Source: Monoplex corrugatus (lineage: Eukaryota > Mollusca > Gastropoda > Littorinimorpha > Ranellidae). Taken from it: a stretch of DNA of 64,000 nt. The notes beneath the pieces were generated by a model. It did no database searches, had not been told where the DNA came from, and saw nothing but the letters and a program-made list of their open reading frames with translations. The translations under genes were made by a program, and so were the position numbers. The DNA lies in NCBI GenBank assembly GCA_030674185.1, contig CM060307.1, forward strand, positions 45,232,681-45,296,680, written 5' to 3'. This document shows, in pieces, positions 49,548 to 62,312 of this stretch (within the stretch, counting starts at the first letter, position 1; every line of letters starts with the position of its first letter).

Positions 49548-49740
49548 TTAATTCTTTGACTTCCTCACCCTATCCACCAGCATCCTGCATTGTCAGCCAT
49601 GACAGCAAAGCAAAAACTTAATCTTTTCACTTCTTCACCCTATCCACCAGCTTCCTACAGTAATCTGGTGGATGGGATGAGGTTGAGAAAGGCTTAAGAT
49701 TTTGCCGCTGGCAGATAGGGTGTGGAAGTGAAAGAGTTAA
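49548..49740. mobile_element. TTAA-delimited fold-back element, copy 6
   Basis: TTAA at 49548-49551 and 49737-49740. This copy keeps the left spacer (CATCCTGCATTGTCAGCCAT, GACAGCAAAGCAAAAACTTA), which is the reverse complement of the right spacer in copies 2-5. It shows that the full element is one long inverted repeat with an inner and an outer hairpin. Confidence 0.82.
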
Positions 49741-49759
49741 CCACCAGACAGTACCAAGG

Positions 49760-50160
49760 CACAGTGGTACTTGGATCTTTTAATTGGAAGTCTGATATCT
49801 AAACTAGCGTGGCTATAGCAGCCAATCAAACCTGCTTAGCTTGCTTGTTTAATACTTTAAAACTCCAACCGCCCTATTCCGCCTGTGACGTAATGGCATC
49901 AGGCGATCGGTCCACCCCTATCTGCCCGTGTCGGGGGTCAGTCCTATCCCCCTTCCCCCACTTGAGCTTGAGTGATGGTCTTGGTGGTCGTCTTTCAGAT
50001 GAGATGATAAACTGAGGTTCTGTGTATAGCATGGACTCTGCACACACTGAAGGTACCTTGGCAAAGAGAAGAGGTGTCCCACGCTAATTCTATAGGAATA
50101 ACTACTTTCATGGGCAGACAAAAGTACATGCACACAGGGAAAAGACAAGAATAAACAGGA
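49760..50160 (+). mobile_element. Probable SINE body
   Basis: GATGAGATGATAAACTGAGG followed by TTCTGTGTATAGCATGGACT and GGCAAAGAGAAGAGGTGTCC resembles a widely dispersed invertebrate SINE central domain, as far as I recall. No second copy or tRNA head is visible in the window, so the call is tentative. Confidence 0.4.
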
Positions 50161-50917
50161 AAAGACAAGAACAAACAAACAGGTGGCCTTGTACTATGGC
50201 AATGAGCAACCCATCTTTCGTGCAGAAACATTCTGTTGTGACAAAAAACAAATCCAGTCCAGTGGTCCAACCTGCTTTCTTTAACCAAGAGTTGTATTGA
50301 TGTTAATCCACCAGCTCTTGCCTTAAACCAGCCTTTTTATACTTATTTCATATGTACCAGTGGAGTTTTGTAGTGCAAATAATATTGTGAAAATACATAA
50401 AACTATGACAGATGAACATATTGGTCAGGCACAAGGCTACACAGTGTGTAAGGATATATGTTTTATGTTTAAATATGGTAGGAGCATCAAGAGTTGCCGC
50501 AGTGTTGTGGTAGGTAATGTACATACACAGAAAACTGTATATTCAAATCCTCGTCAGTAGAAAAACAAAAATCATCACTCTCACCAATATTGGCACATGC
50601 ACACGCACACATTCAAACATTAAATCATGCATATATTACTATGGTTCACATTTGCTTTATGCCAGCAGCTTCTAGCTGTCTTGCCTATGTAATCTGCACC
50701 AGTCCCTTTTGGGAGAGAGAAAAAACCTGAACACTTGAGTAGGCTCCGTGCATAGACTATGTAGTACTTCAGCAGCCATTTTCACCCCAGCCTCATGCAT
50801 AGTTATAATCAAAACAGCATTATCATGCTTCAAATGGCATTTAATGAGCAGCTGTTCTGAAACACAGGGTAAGACTGGCATCAGGAGTTTAGGATGTCGG
50901 ATTTTTTTTTTCAAAGG
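50161..50917. other. Intron, nothing recognised
   Basis: No element or exon seen. Confidence 0.5.
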
Positions 50918-51305
50918 ATCATTGCATTTAGGGAGATTACCTGAGTGCTCCCCCCCCCCTCCCTATTTTCTATGCCACATTAATGGCCACAGAAGCTGGT
51001 ACGGTTTTTACAAGGCGATGATGATGGATGATGACAATGATCATGATGCTGTGGAGTTCCATCTAGGACTGAGATTGCATGACAGCACTGTACTCTGTGC
51101 TTACTGTCACAATATATCCTGACATCAAGCAGGCCCAAGAGATACAGACACCTGCAGTGTTGGTCAGAAAATTTGAGCAACACCCTTGGTAAACATTCAT
51201 GAAGTGGATGAGACTCGACTGTGTGTTCCCAGTCTTCTCAGTGAGCCCATAGCATGTTCAACTCTGGGCAGAAGCCAGTAGGATCCAAAAAATCCTACAA
51301 TGTGT
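50918..51305 (-). mobile_element. tRNA-derived SINE, copy 2, lacking the tRNA head
   Basis: Matches 11088-11455 over the whole body (TAATGGCCACAGAAGCTGGT, GAGCCCATAGCATG). Similarity ends at AAAAAATCCTACAATG, just before where the B box would start. This is a 5'-truncated copy in minus orientation. Confidence 0.75.
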
Positions 51306-51842
51306 TCTATATTATTGGCATGCAGTTTTACAAAATGTTTTAAGAATAAAACCATGAACAAGAATTGTACATGTAACTCATTTAAATATTGATGTGTACA
51401 TGTTCGTATATTTACAGAAATGAAAAAAGTTTGAGGCAAAAATGATTGCTGTAAAAGTATTATGAATTGTTCTTGTGTGACAGTATTCTCCAATGCATTT
51501 GAACTCATTGCGCATTACACATAGGACTTTCTGTGGAACATGGAGAACTCGCCTGTTTGGCAAAGTTACCAAATGCCACTACGCTGTCGCACACTCTGCC
51601 TCTCTAGTGAGTGTTCATACTGGCTGTGTTCATGTTCCACAAGCCAGTCACTGACATGACTCACAGGATCTTTAATGTGAACATTTGACATTCTGCATGC
51701 ATATACACACAGAGGCAGTTTAAGCTCTGACAGGTCTGCATACATGTTGACATGGGAGATCAGAAAAATCTCCACCATTTCCCTACAGAGTGGAGATGTC
51801 TGATTATTTAGTTGAGTACTGTGCCTGTCATGGTGTATTTGA
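51306..51842. other. Intron, nothing recognised
   Basis: No element or exon seen. Confidence 0.5.
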
Positions 51843-51847
51843 GGTTT

Positions 51848-52141
51848 CAGGCAATCCAAATGTCCGCAAATTCACGGATATCTGCGAAAGGGAAGTATTT
51901 GCATGCTTTATTCATTGTTAACAATGCTTGTGCCCTTTTTTCTTTTATTAAAATACTTATCTTTCACCAGAAGGGGTTAAATTTCCATTTACTAGATTAA
52001 AATGCTTCAGCTTCTGGGGGCAACACCCCAGGCCCCCACCAGGGGCTCTGCCCCTGGACCCCGCCAGGGGGCCTATGCGGCCCACTGGATCCCACACATT
52101 TTTTTTCCCCGAAACACATTGTTGCTTGAATGGATTGCCTG
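51848..52141 (+). mobile_element. Deletion derivative of the CAGGCAATCCA DNA transposon
   Basis: It has the same terminal repeats and ends as 28296-29077 but is only 294 bp. The coding middle is gone. A 5-bp target duplication GGTTT (51843-51847, 52142-52146) confirms the duplication length. It ends 69 bp before exon e12. Confidence 0.82.
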
Positions 52142-52210
52142 GGTTTGCAATTACTGGGGGATCAGAATTTTTTTGTCAATTGAAATAAATGTAGCTTGTT
52201 GGCTTAACAG

Positions 52211-52393
52211 GAGCTTCAAAATACAATCAGCCTGAGCAGCTCTTAGAGCACATGAAGACTGCCATCAAGGATCTGAAGACGAAGAAGTTGGAGGAAGTTC
52301 GCCTGGTCGTGGCAAGTCCAGATGTGTTCAGATGTTTGGCTCGTAGCTTCGTGCCATCTGCTGGTCATCATGCCACGCCTGTGGCCAATTCCT
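52211..52393 (+). CDS. PARP14-like exon e12: macro domain 3 C-terminus
   Basis: Acceptor GGCTTAACAG, donor AATTCCT|GTAAGC. It reads ASKYNQPEQLLEHMKTAIKD, then KLEEVRLVVASPDVFRCLAR, the last helix and strand of a macro domain. Joining e11 gives GTG-ASKYNQ without a phase break. It ends in phase 1 and e13 fits. Confidence 0.78.
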
Positions 52394-52433
52394 GTAAGCT
52401 GATATGTGTTACTGTTTTATGTAGGAAATGAGA

Positions 52434-53396
52434 GAAGAAAGACAGGACAGGTACAAGACAGGATAGGTACAAGACAGGACAGGTACAAGACAGGACAGGT
52501 ACAAGACAGAACGTTACAAGACAGGACTGGTGCAAGACAAGAGGACAGATACTGTACAGGACAGGACAGCCACAAGACAAGACAGGATGGGCACAGGACA
52601 GGACAGGTGCAAGACAGGACAAGTGCAGGGCAAGACAGGACAGGTCCAAGACAGGACATGATGGGTACACGACAAGACAGGTCAGGTGCAGGACAGGAGA
52701 AGGACAGGTGCAAGACAGGTACAGGACAGGTACAAGCCAAGACAGGTGCAAGACATGACAGGTGTAAGACGATACAGGACAGGCACAAGACAGGACAGGT
52801 GCAAGACAGGACGGTACAAGAAGTGTTACAAGACAGGATGGGTGCAAGACAGGACAGGTACAAGAGAACAGATACTGTACAGGACAGCCACAAGACAAGA
52901 CAGGATGGGCACAGGACAGGTGCAGAGCAAGACAGGACATGACGGGTACACGACAAGACAGGTGCGAGACAGGTCAGGTGCAGGACAGGTGCAAGACAGG
53001 TACAGGACAGGTACAAGCCAAGACAGGTGCAAGACAGGACAGATACAAGACAAGACAGATACAGGACAGGCACAAGACAGGACAGGTGCAAGACAAGACA
53101 GGAAGAACAGTTGCAAGACAGTACAGGACATATACAGGACAGGTGCAAGACAAGACAGGTGCATGACAAGGTAGGACAGGTGCAAGACAGGACAGGTACA
53201 AGACAAGATAGGACAGGTGCAAGATAGGACAGGTGCAAGACAAGGTAGGGCAGGTGCAGGACAGGTACAAGACAAGATAGGACAGGACAGGTGCAGGACA
53301 GGACAGGTGCAGGACAGGAAGATGCAAAACAAGACAGATCAGGTGCAAGACAAGACAGGACAGGTGCAAGACAAGACAGGACGGGTGCTAATTTTT
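52434..53396. repeat. 16-bp-based GACAGGACAGGT(A/G)CAA minisatellite
   Basis: About 55-60 imperfect units, starting about 40 bp after the e12 donor. It is strongly purine-rich on the plus strand (GA/CAGG), so its complement is CT-rich. Long open frames on both strands (up to 273 codons) come from the repeat. Confidence 0.93.
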
Positions 53397-53755
53397 GGCC
53401 AACTGGCCTTTGTCAAGTGTATACAAAAGACATCAAAGAAGAGCATGCGTTCTGAATCAATTCTGTGTATTTGTGGTTCCAGTTTGAGTACAGGCAGTCA
53501 CTTTATTTTGTTTACTGTTTTATGTGACAAAAAACGCAGACCACACACACACACATGTACACAGGCACAGGCACACTCTTGCACTCACATCTGCGTGCGC
53601 ACACATACTGACACATTCACACACACAAAATGCATACACTCGCAGAGTGATATACTCTCATTGTCAACGCCCCCCTTCCCCTCACATACACTCATAACCC
53701 ACTTGCATGAACACACACACGCACACACACACACATACAGGCACATGCACGCTAA

Positions 53756-53793
<38 letters not shown>

Positions 53794-54229
53794 CTCACAC
53801 ACACACACACACACGCACACACATATCAATGCATTTGCGCACATAAATAAGCAGACAACTACTTTTCTTAAAGACGCTGGGAGGGAGTTTCATGTTGAGC
53901 AAAAAACAGGGAAGTTTTTTTTCCACAGAGAACTGAGTACGGTCAAGAGAGAAGTTCCCTGAAACTAGAGAGATTTGTGTGTGTATCAGTCTGTGAACAA
54001 AATGTGCCAGCAAGATTTTTCTTTTCAGTTTAAGGATAGAACTTTACCAAATTAGGGTAAAATTAGTAGATCACTCGGGAAAGCAACAACTTTATTGAAG
54101 ACATATTTGCAAAAATAATGTGAGTTCCACCCTTACGAAAACAATAACTATATACTCTATAACTTTGTGTAATAATCATGAAGATGATAGAACTGTTTTA
54201 GTGTTTACGTGTGCATGTGTGTATGTGCA

Positions 54230-54267
<38 letters not shown>

Positions 54268-54410
54268 TGTGTGCTTGCACTCATACATATGTAAGCTAGT
54301 TTGTGAGCGAATGTATTTTATGTGTATTTGTTCATGTATGCGCGCTTGAATGTTTATACTTGTACATTTACATCAGCATTTTTCCTGTGTTCATTCATGC
54401 ATACACACAC

Positions 54411-54457
<47 letters not shown>

Positions 54458-54560
54458 ACACCACACTACACCACACACACATACACACACACAACACACA
54501 CATCACACACACACACACACACACAACACACATCACACACACACACACACACACACACAC

Positions 54561-54622
<62 letters not shown>

Positions 54623-54668
54623 ACGCACGCACCACACACACACACACACACACACACCATACACACAT

Positions 54669-54736
<68 letters not shown>

Positions 54737-54790
54737 AACACACACACGGTGAGCACAGGTAATACACGCCCATACATATGTTTCATTATG
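53397..54790. repeat. CA-rich region with long (CA)n (54403-54748)
   Basis: Interrupted CA tracts at 53530-53825 and 54403-54748, and (TG)n at 54230-54264. The sequence between (53830-54220) has no recognised feature. Confidence 0.9.
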
Positions 54791-55199
54791 GAATGAACTG
54801 CATGTCACCAGATGTTTTTTTGTAGAATCTATATGTGACTTCTGTGCTCTTTCTACTGGTGAAAACTATCAAAATCAGACATTGATTTTCTGAAATATGG
54901 CTTTGGAAGTTGGTCCCCATCTGATTCACCATTTTGAGAAAAAGACAACCAAGACCCAGTCTTCATGAAATTTTGCAGATTGTCAGTCATAGAAGCAAAT
55001 GCCTGTTATGTGCAGTTTGACAGGTCTATTTTCTTAAAATGCCCGTAAACTGTTGGGTAGATGCGTTCAGATAACATTTTTGCAAGGAAGAAAATGACGG
55101 TAGTAAGAAGTTACAGGTAAAAGCAGTGTGCAGAAAGTTACAGTATCAGTTTATAATAAGATCTGTAGTGAACCCTGGCATCCAAAGTTCGTACTTCAT

Positions 55200-55545
55200 C
55201 TACTATCATCAAACATTTTATGGTGATAAACAACTAATTCCGTGGTACAAGATCATATATATTCTGGAACTGTCAGCACCCATGGTACAACATGTAGAAA
55301 GGCAGCAAATAAAGTGGTTTGGACGTGTGACAAAGATGCTCCCCAACCAACCAGCCAAGTGCTCATACAACTCCAGATATTCTGGCACCAGAGCCAGAGG
55401 GAGACCAAGGCTGCACTGGTGCAACATGGTAGCAGAAACATTGGGCAAATATAAGATGTTGCTTACCGAAGCCTCCTGCGTTGCCACAGACATCCATCTG
55501 TATCTCCCCATGACACCTCACGGTACAGGCGGAAGGAAAGAATAA
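55200..55545 (+). mobile_element. LINE fragment, C-terminal end of a reverse-transcriptase ORF
   Basis: An open frame reads HVERQQIKWFGRVTKMLPNQ, then RARGRPRLHWCNMVAETLG. This matches the conserved tail W-F-G-H-V-x-R-M...G-R-P-x-x-R-W found after the RT in RTE-like and related LINEs. It is unlike copies A-C and lies just upstream of e13. Confidence 0.6.
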
Positions 55546-55639
55546 AAAAGTAACATAAGTCAGCACTAAGGACTAAGTTAGCTTAAGCACCTGCAAAATA
55601 CCTATTAGTATTATATTATTTGTGTAATTTCAATCACAG

Positions 55640-55974
55640 ATCCAAGGCAGTCCAATGTGTGTACACCCACAAGTGCGGAATCGTCATCCTACAGAACCCC
55701 ACCCCCATCAGAACCCCAAAGGATACTGGCAGCAAAAGTGCCCTGCTCTGACTGGGCAGACAGAAATGCAGTATCGCTCTTCATTTTCTCTGACAAAGAG
55801 GACAATCGTCACAAAGCAGCCACTGACCTGGCCAAGAAGCTGGAGGGCATTCTTGGACCTGCTGAAGAGGAGAGCACAAGAAGAAACACCCCCCCTGTTG
55901 CCGACAGGAACTATTGCAATAGAGCTGATGGTCCCCATATGGATCTATATTTTTATGGAATGTACCAATGTTGA
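55640..55974 (+). CDS. PARP14-like exon e13: KH-like segment, possible terminal exon
   Basis: Acceptor TTTCAATCACAG. It reads PRQSNVCTPTSAESSSYRTP, then AVSLFIFSDKEDNRHKAATD and LAKKLEGILG, a strand-helix unit like the KH-type repeats of PARP14 proteins, and runs to a TGA at 55972-55974 (LYFYGMYQC). No strong donor precedes the stop, so this may be the last coding exon. A weak GT (for example in GATG|GTCCCC) could instead lead to exons beyond 64000. Confidence 0.65.
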
Positions 55975-57361
<1,387 letters not shown>

Positions 57362-57755
57362 TGGAGCTGTCAGTTTTGTTAGAAGTGACAGAAGCTGTCA
57401 GTTTTGTTAGAAGTGACAGAAGCTGTCAGTTTTGTTAGAAGTGACAGAAGCTGTCAGTTTTGTTGGAAGTGACGGAAGCTGTCAGTTTTGTTAGAAGTGA
57501 CAGAAGCTGTCAGTTTTGTTGGAAGTGACGGAAGCTGTCAGTTTTGTTAGAAGTGACAGAAGCTGTCAGTTTTGTTGGAAGTGACAGAAGCTGTCAGTTT
57601 TGTTAGAAGTGACAGAAGCTGTCAGTTTTGTTGGAAGTGACGGAAGCTGTCAGTTTTGTTGGAAGTGACGGAAGCTGTCAGTTTTGTTAGAAATGACAAG
57701 CTGTCAGTTTTGTTGGAAGTGACAGAAGCTGTCAGTTTTGTTAGAAGTGACTGCT
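57362..57755. repeat. 28-bp minisatellite
   Basis: About 14 copies of AGCTGTCAGTTTTGTTAGAA plus GTGACAGA, with G/A variants that alternate (TTAGAAGTGACAGA against TTGGAAGTGACGGA), suggesting higher-order pairing of units. Confidence 0.93.
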
Positions 57756-58966
57756 TCGTTGACTGTAGCTGTAAAAATACAGTTTTAATCTTTTCTCTGT
57801 TCTAGAGTTTGCTGGTGTGGGGAGAGGGGTGTTTGTTCACTTGATTGTTTTCTGTCATGTTTTCCTGTCCTAGTTTGCATGCTCTTTGACTACAATATGC
57901 AGCTACATGTAATGTAAATCAAGGAGGTTACAGCTGGAGTTGCTTGCTGATACATTTTTTTTGTGTATATGTCTACATGTAAGTTTTTAAAAGTGTATGT
58001 ATAATATTCATTTCCCAAGTTATAAAGGAAGGCAACCTACAGAACAATAAATGTCTGTGATATTGCTGTGTGTATAACTAGAGAACAGTGATGTCTACAG
58101 CTATAACTATAAAACAGTGTTGTCTATAGCTGTATGTATAACTACAGAACAGTGATGTTTATAGCTGTATGTATAACTACAGAACACTGATGTCTGTAGC
58201 TATATATATAACTACAGAACAGTGATGTCTGTGTATAGCTGTGTGTATAACTACAGAACATGATGTCTATAGCTGTGTGTATAACCACAGAACAGTGACT
58301 ATAGCTGTGTGTAAGTTCTATATGACACTGATGTTTGTGATAGAGTTTGTATGTGTAGCCGCCCTTATTTGTTGTAAGTTTGTTGTAAGAATCATTTGAC
58401 ATTTGATTTAACCTTCGTTTTGCCATAATTTTATTGCGGTAAAATTGTTTGACATTTAATATTTATAACCGTATGTTATCACTTCTGTTTTCATGCCTAT
58501 GGTCTGTTTTGTAGAGTCTTTGCGGTATGTGTGTGTGTTTGGCCTGCTATTTATCTATGTTTCTGTCTCTGTGTGTTAAGATCTGTATCTATACTTTTAT
58601 TTTAGGTCATAAATGATGCATGTCAACAGCTATTACATTTCATGTACACTTTGTTATGTAATTGATTGTCCTGTATTACAAACTGCTTAAAATCCTTTAT
58701 TGCAAACAGTTTGTGCATAAAATCCTGTATTACAGTTTGTCTGTGCATTAAACCCATCTTACAAACAGTTTGTTCATAAAAAGTCTGTAGCAGCAGACGG
58801 GAATCTTTTTTTTCTTTTTTTTTTTATGTCAGAGGAACCCATCCCGCAACTGCTGGCCTTGAGTTTGAAATAAAGGCACACATGTGTATCAAACACACAT
58901 ACACACAAACACATGCGCGCGTGCACACACACACACACACACATACACCGTGCGCCAACACCAACA

Positions 58967-59020
<54 letters not shown>

Positions 59021-59585
59021 ACACACACACTGTGTTTTTGTGCACAAACATACATGCATGTGTTTGTATACATGCGCTTTATTTCCTTGTGTTTGATGTG
59101 TTTTTTTTAATTGAATTTGATTTAGTTGATAATTCAATTTACCCTGTGAGAATGGTGTGTGTTAGCCAAATTTTGTTGTTGTTTTTGAATGACTTTTAAA
59201 AGTAATACTTTGAACAGAAATCTTTTTTTGTTGTTGTTGCTGTTGTTATCGAATGTATAGATTTAGATTTAATTGAAAGGGCAACTTAAAAATGTACCAG
59301 TTTGATAGTTATTGTATACATGGAAACAGACACATTTTATTTAATGAATAACATTAGGTTGGTTTATGATGTAGGCCTATGATTAACTGTTGTGCTTTCT
59401 CTTATTTATCTGTTAATTTCATTCATCAGTTGGATTATGATAAATAGAAAGGATGGGTTAATGTTTCCAACAGATCTTTTGCTTATTTTGTTGGTGATTT
59501 GTTGTGCATATGTTGTTATAAATGAATTGTATTGTATGTTCTATACATTCTGTATAATAAGATGCAAAGATGCTGTTAGTTTAAT
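57756..59585. repeat. Intergenic or intronic; ~35-bp repeat (58075-58320) and (CA)n (58895-59030)
   Basis: Seven or so diverged units of the AACTACAGAACAGTGATGTC type with TATAGCTGTGTGTAT. No coding feature seen. The stretch 59470-59585 is the first unit of a ~100-bp duplication continued at 60937-61130. Confidence 0.75.
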
Positions 59586-59589
59586 TTAA

Positions 59590-59741
59590 CCTCTTGAGTG
59601 CCGTGTCCGTAAAATTTACGGAGCTCTCTATAATAATAATAATATAATAATAATTACAATATTTATATAGCGCAAAATCTTGATAAAATCAAATCTAAGC
59701 GCTGAAACACACACACACGCACGCACACACACGCACGCACC

Positions 59742-59772
<31 letters not shown>

Positions 59773-59776
59773 TACA

Positions 59777-59853
<77 letters not shown>

Positions 59854-60932
59854 ACACACACACACGGCTATAAATGGGGAGAAAGAATAAAAACAAGCTT
59901 TCTCTGGTGCCTACATACGTGAAACTTACGGAGGTGGTTTGACGCACATTTCAGCCTGATGTAAATGGGAGAGAAGCACTGACTGATGTTGTCAATCTCA
60001 GAGAGGGTTCATAAAAGTGACTGGCTTCTCTTACATGGCTTTTTGACCTATGCAACCCACACCAGATTAGTTTTATTTATCTGAACAGAGAAACTGATTT
60101 TCAGCAAAAATGTTGACACCAGGACTGTCTTGCAATGCTGCATGTTTTCAGCCTTTGAAAGCATCTGAGTTGAATCAAGAACTTATAAATGACTGTAGGA
60201 TGATTCAGAAGACAAATCTGACACAAGAAGAGGTTGAAAACAGCAGTTGTTACTTGCTGTTAGTATGAAATGAGCAGCTGACAGGCCCAACACGAAAAAT
60301 ATTGATTTTCCAAGCCCCCACCCCCCACCCCCCAACACAAAGGGCTGTGTTACATGCAATACTGGCAGCTAGCCAACATTGCACCTGGTTCAGGCAGGCC
60401 CACAATGTAGAATTATATAAGCCACTCTGTCAGTGAGTAGTACTAGAAGTGGCAAGGGGAAGACTAGGGTGATGGAGTGGGATGGGGGTGGGGGTGTGCC
60501 TCAGGGGATGACTTCACCTGGTCAAGCCATTCAGTGTACTAGCACACTGTGGCTCTTTTGTAACTCGTCAGCTGTCAGTGATCTCTTAGTAGGAAGTCTG
60601 CCTAAGTCTGAATACTCTTAGATTTCATCAGGAGGGTCATATCTTCTATTTTTTCCTGTGTTTTTCTGGTTTACATCGCGAGCGGTTATGAGTTTTTTTA
60701 CGGGAATTTCCACAAAATATTACAAATATATATAGTAACTTCAAAAAATTACTACATAAATCATCTGAAAATACATTTAGTCATGCCTAATGCACCATTC
60801 TGTGTAATTTCATGCATAGATTCCAATAAATCTGGAAGCAACAGTTGTTTTAATGTACATGGTAGTGATGCAACATTTTTTCCCTGGCACATGGAAAACA
60901 CTGGATGTCAAAAAACGTCAGCACTCAAGGGG
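59590..60932. mobile_element. TTAA piggyBac-like non-autonomous element 4b, with L2-like tail inside
   Basis: TTAA at 59586-59589 and 60933-60936. The ends CCTCTTGAGTGCC and, inverted, CCCCTTGAGTGCT match. A palindrome TCCGTAAA-A-TTTACGGA lies at 59606-59622. The body matches 29277-30235. The tandem neighbour at 61031-61050 (GTTAGTTTAATTTAATGGTG) is the empty site, proving a TTAA duplication. No transposase remains. Confidence 0.85.
59629..59895 (-). mobile_element. L2-like LINE 3' tail, inserted in element 4b
   Basis: The reverse complement carries the end of the L2-like 3' UTR: TTATTCTTTCTCCCCATTTA, (TG/CG)n, CAGCGCTTAGATTTG, GCGCTATATAAATATTG and (ATT)n. It is the shortest of four copies (about 267 bp) and has no coding sequence. 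Confidence 0.9.
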
Positions 60933-60936
60933 TTAA

Positions 60937-61679
60937 TGGTGTAAGGTTTTATTGGTGATTTGCTTTGCATATGTTGTCATGAATAAATTGTATGTTATAT
61001 ACATTCTGTATAATAAGATGCAAACATGCTGTTAGTTTAATTTAATGGTGTAAGGTTTTATTGGTGATTTGCTTTGCGTATGTTGTAATGAATGAATCGT
61101 ATTGTATGTTCTACACATTCTGTATAATCTAGAAGTAAAAATGCAAGTGGTTTAATTAAAGGTCTTAAGGCCTTATGAATATGGTGATTGTGTATCATGA
61201 TTGTGTATCATGAAAATTGCAGGACGTAAAAGTACCAACAGCTTCATGGCCTTTGGTGAATGTATAATTGAAGGAGAGAAGGCATGCTGATGTTACTCAG
61301 GTGTCTGCAGTATTTTGATCCATTATAAGAAATTGAAAATAATTCAGTTGTTTGGCCATAGGCTGTAAGAGTGTAGTGACTGAATGATGAAAGAAAAAGT
61401 GGTGAAAAAAATTTTTTTTTTTTAGATTACCTTTCTTAGTTTGGTCACATCTCATCAAGCCTTTTGCCATGTCTGGGACAAAGGCCACCAACAAACGCTG
61501 TCCAGCCACTATGGTCCTGAGCCAATCACTCCAGTTGTCCCCAAATACAACTTGTCCTCTTTATGTCTGCCTCCAGGTCAAGGCACCATGCTTTTCTTGG
61601 ACAAACTCTCTTCCTTGTCCTCATGTAGATTCAGGTGGGGGCTTGCCTTGTACGTGATGCTGGATGTAGGCTTGTGTAA
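60937..61679. other. Tandem ~100-bp duplication, then unassigned sequence
   Basis: 60937-61130 repeats the segment at 59470-59589 (GGTGATTTGCTTTGCATATG, ACATTCTGTATAATAAGATG). The open frame at 61441-61686 has no recognisable family. Confidence 0.55.
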
Positions 61680-62312
61680 CATGTAGCGTGTGTAACATGC
61701 GTAATTGATCCATCTCCAGCATTTTAGGGTTCTCTTCTTATGCGCAATTGATTCATCTCCAGCATTTTAGGGTTCTGTTCTTATGCACAATTAATCCATC
61801 TCCAGCATTTTGAGGGTTCTGTTCTTATGCACAATTAATCCATCTCCAGCATTTTGAGAGTTCTACCTTCTTAAGCGCAATTGATCCATCTCCAGCATTT
61901 TGAGGGTTCTGTTCTTATGCACAATTGATTCATCTCCAGCATTTTGAGAGTTCTACCTTCTTAAGCGTAATTGATCCATCTCCAACATTTTGAGGGTTCT
62001 GTTCTAATGCGCAATTGATTCATCTCCAGCATTTTAGGGTTCTGTTCTTATGCACAATTAATCCATCTCCAGCATTTTGAGGGTTCTGTTCTTATGCATA
62101 ATTGATCCATCTCCAGCATTTTAGGGTTCTGTTCTTATGTGCAATTGATCCATCTCCAGCATTTTAGGGTTCTGTTCTTATGCGTGATTGATCCATCTAC
62201 AGCATTTTAGGGTTCTGTTCTTATGCGTAATTGATCCATCTCCAGCATTTTGAGTGTTCTCTTCTTATGCACAATTGATCCATCTCCAGCATTTTAGGGT
62301 TCTGTTCTTCAA
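61680..62312. repeat. ~43-bp minisatellite
   Basis: About 14 copies of GCGCAATTGATCCATCTCCA, GCATTTTAGGGTTCTGTTCT, TAT, including a longer variant with GAGAGTTCTACCTTCTTAAG. Confidence 0.93.

Noticed and set aside
52368..53369. 273-codon and other open frames rich in LSCTCPV or QDRTGARQ
   Set aside because: They come from the 16-bp GACAGGACAGGT repeat, are open on both strands, and start 40 bp into an intron.
55126..55545. Host gene exon of 139 codons
   Set aside because: The GRPRLHW and WFGRVTKM motifs are the tail of a LINE reverse-transcriptase ORF.
61441..61686. 81-codon frame with flanking AG/GT as a further exon of the PARP14-like gene
   Set aside because: No resemblance to WWE, PARP or macro sequence, and e13 already ends in a stop.
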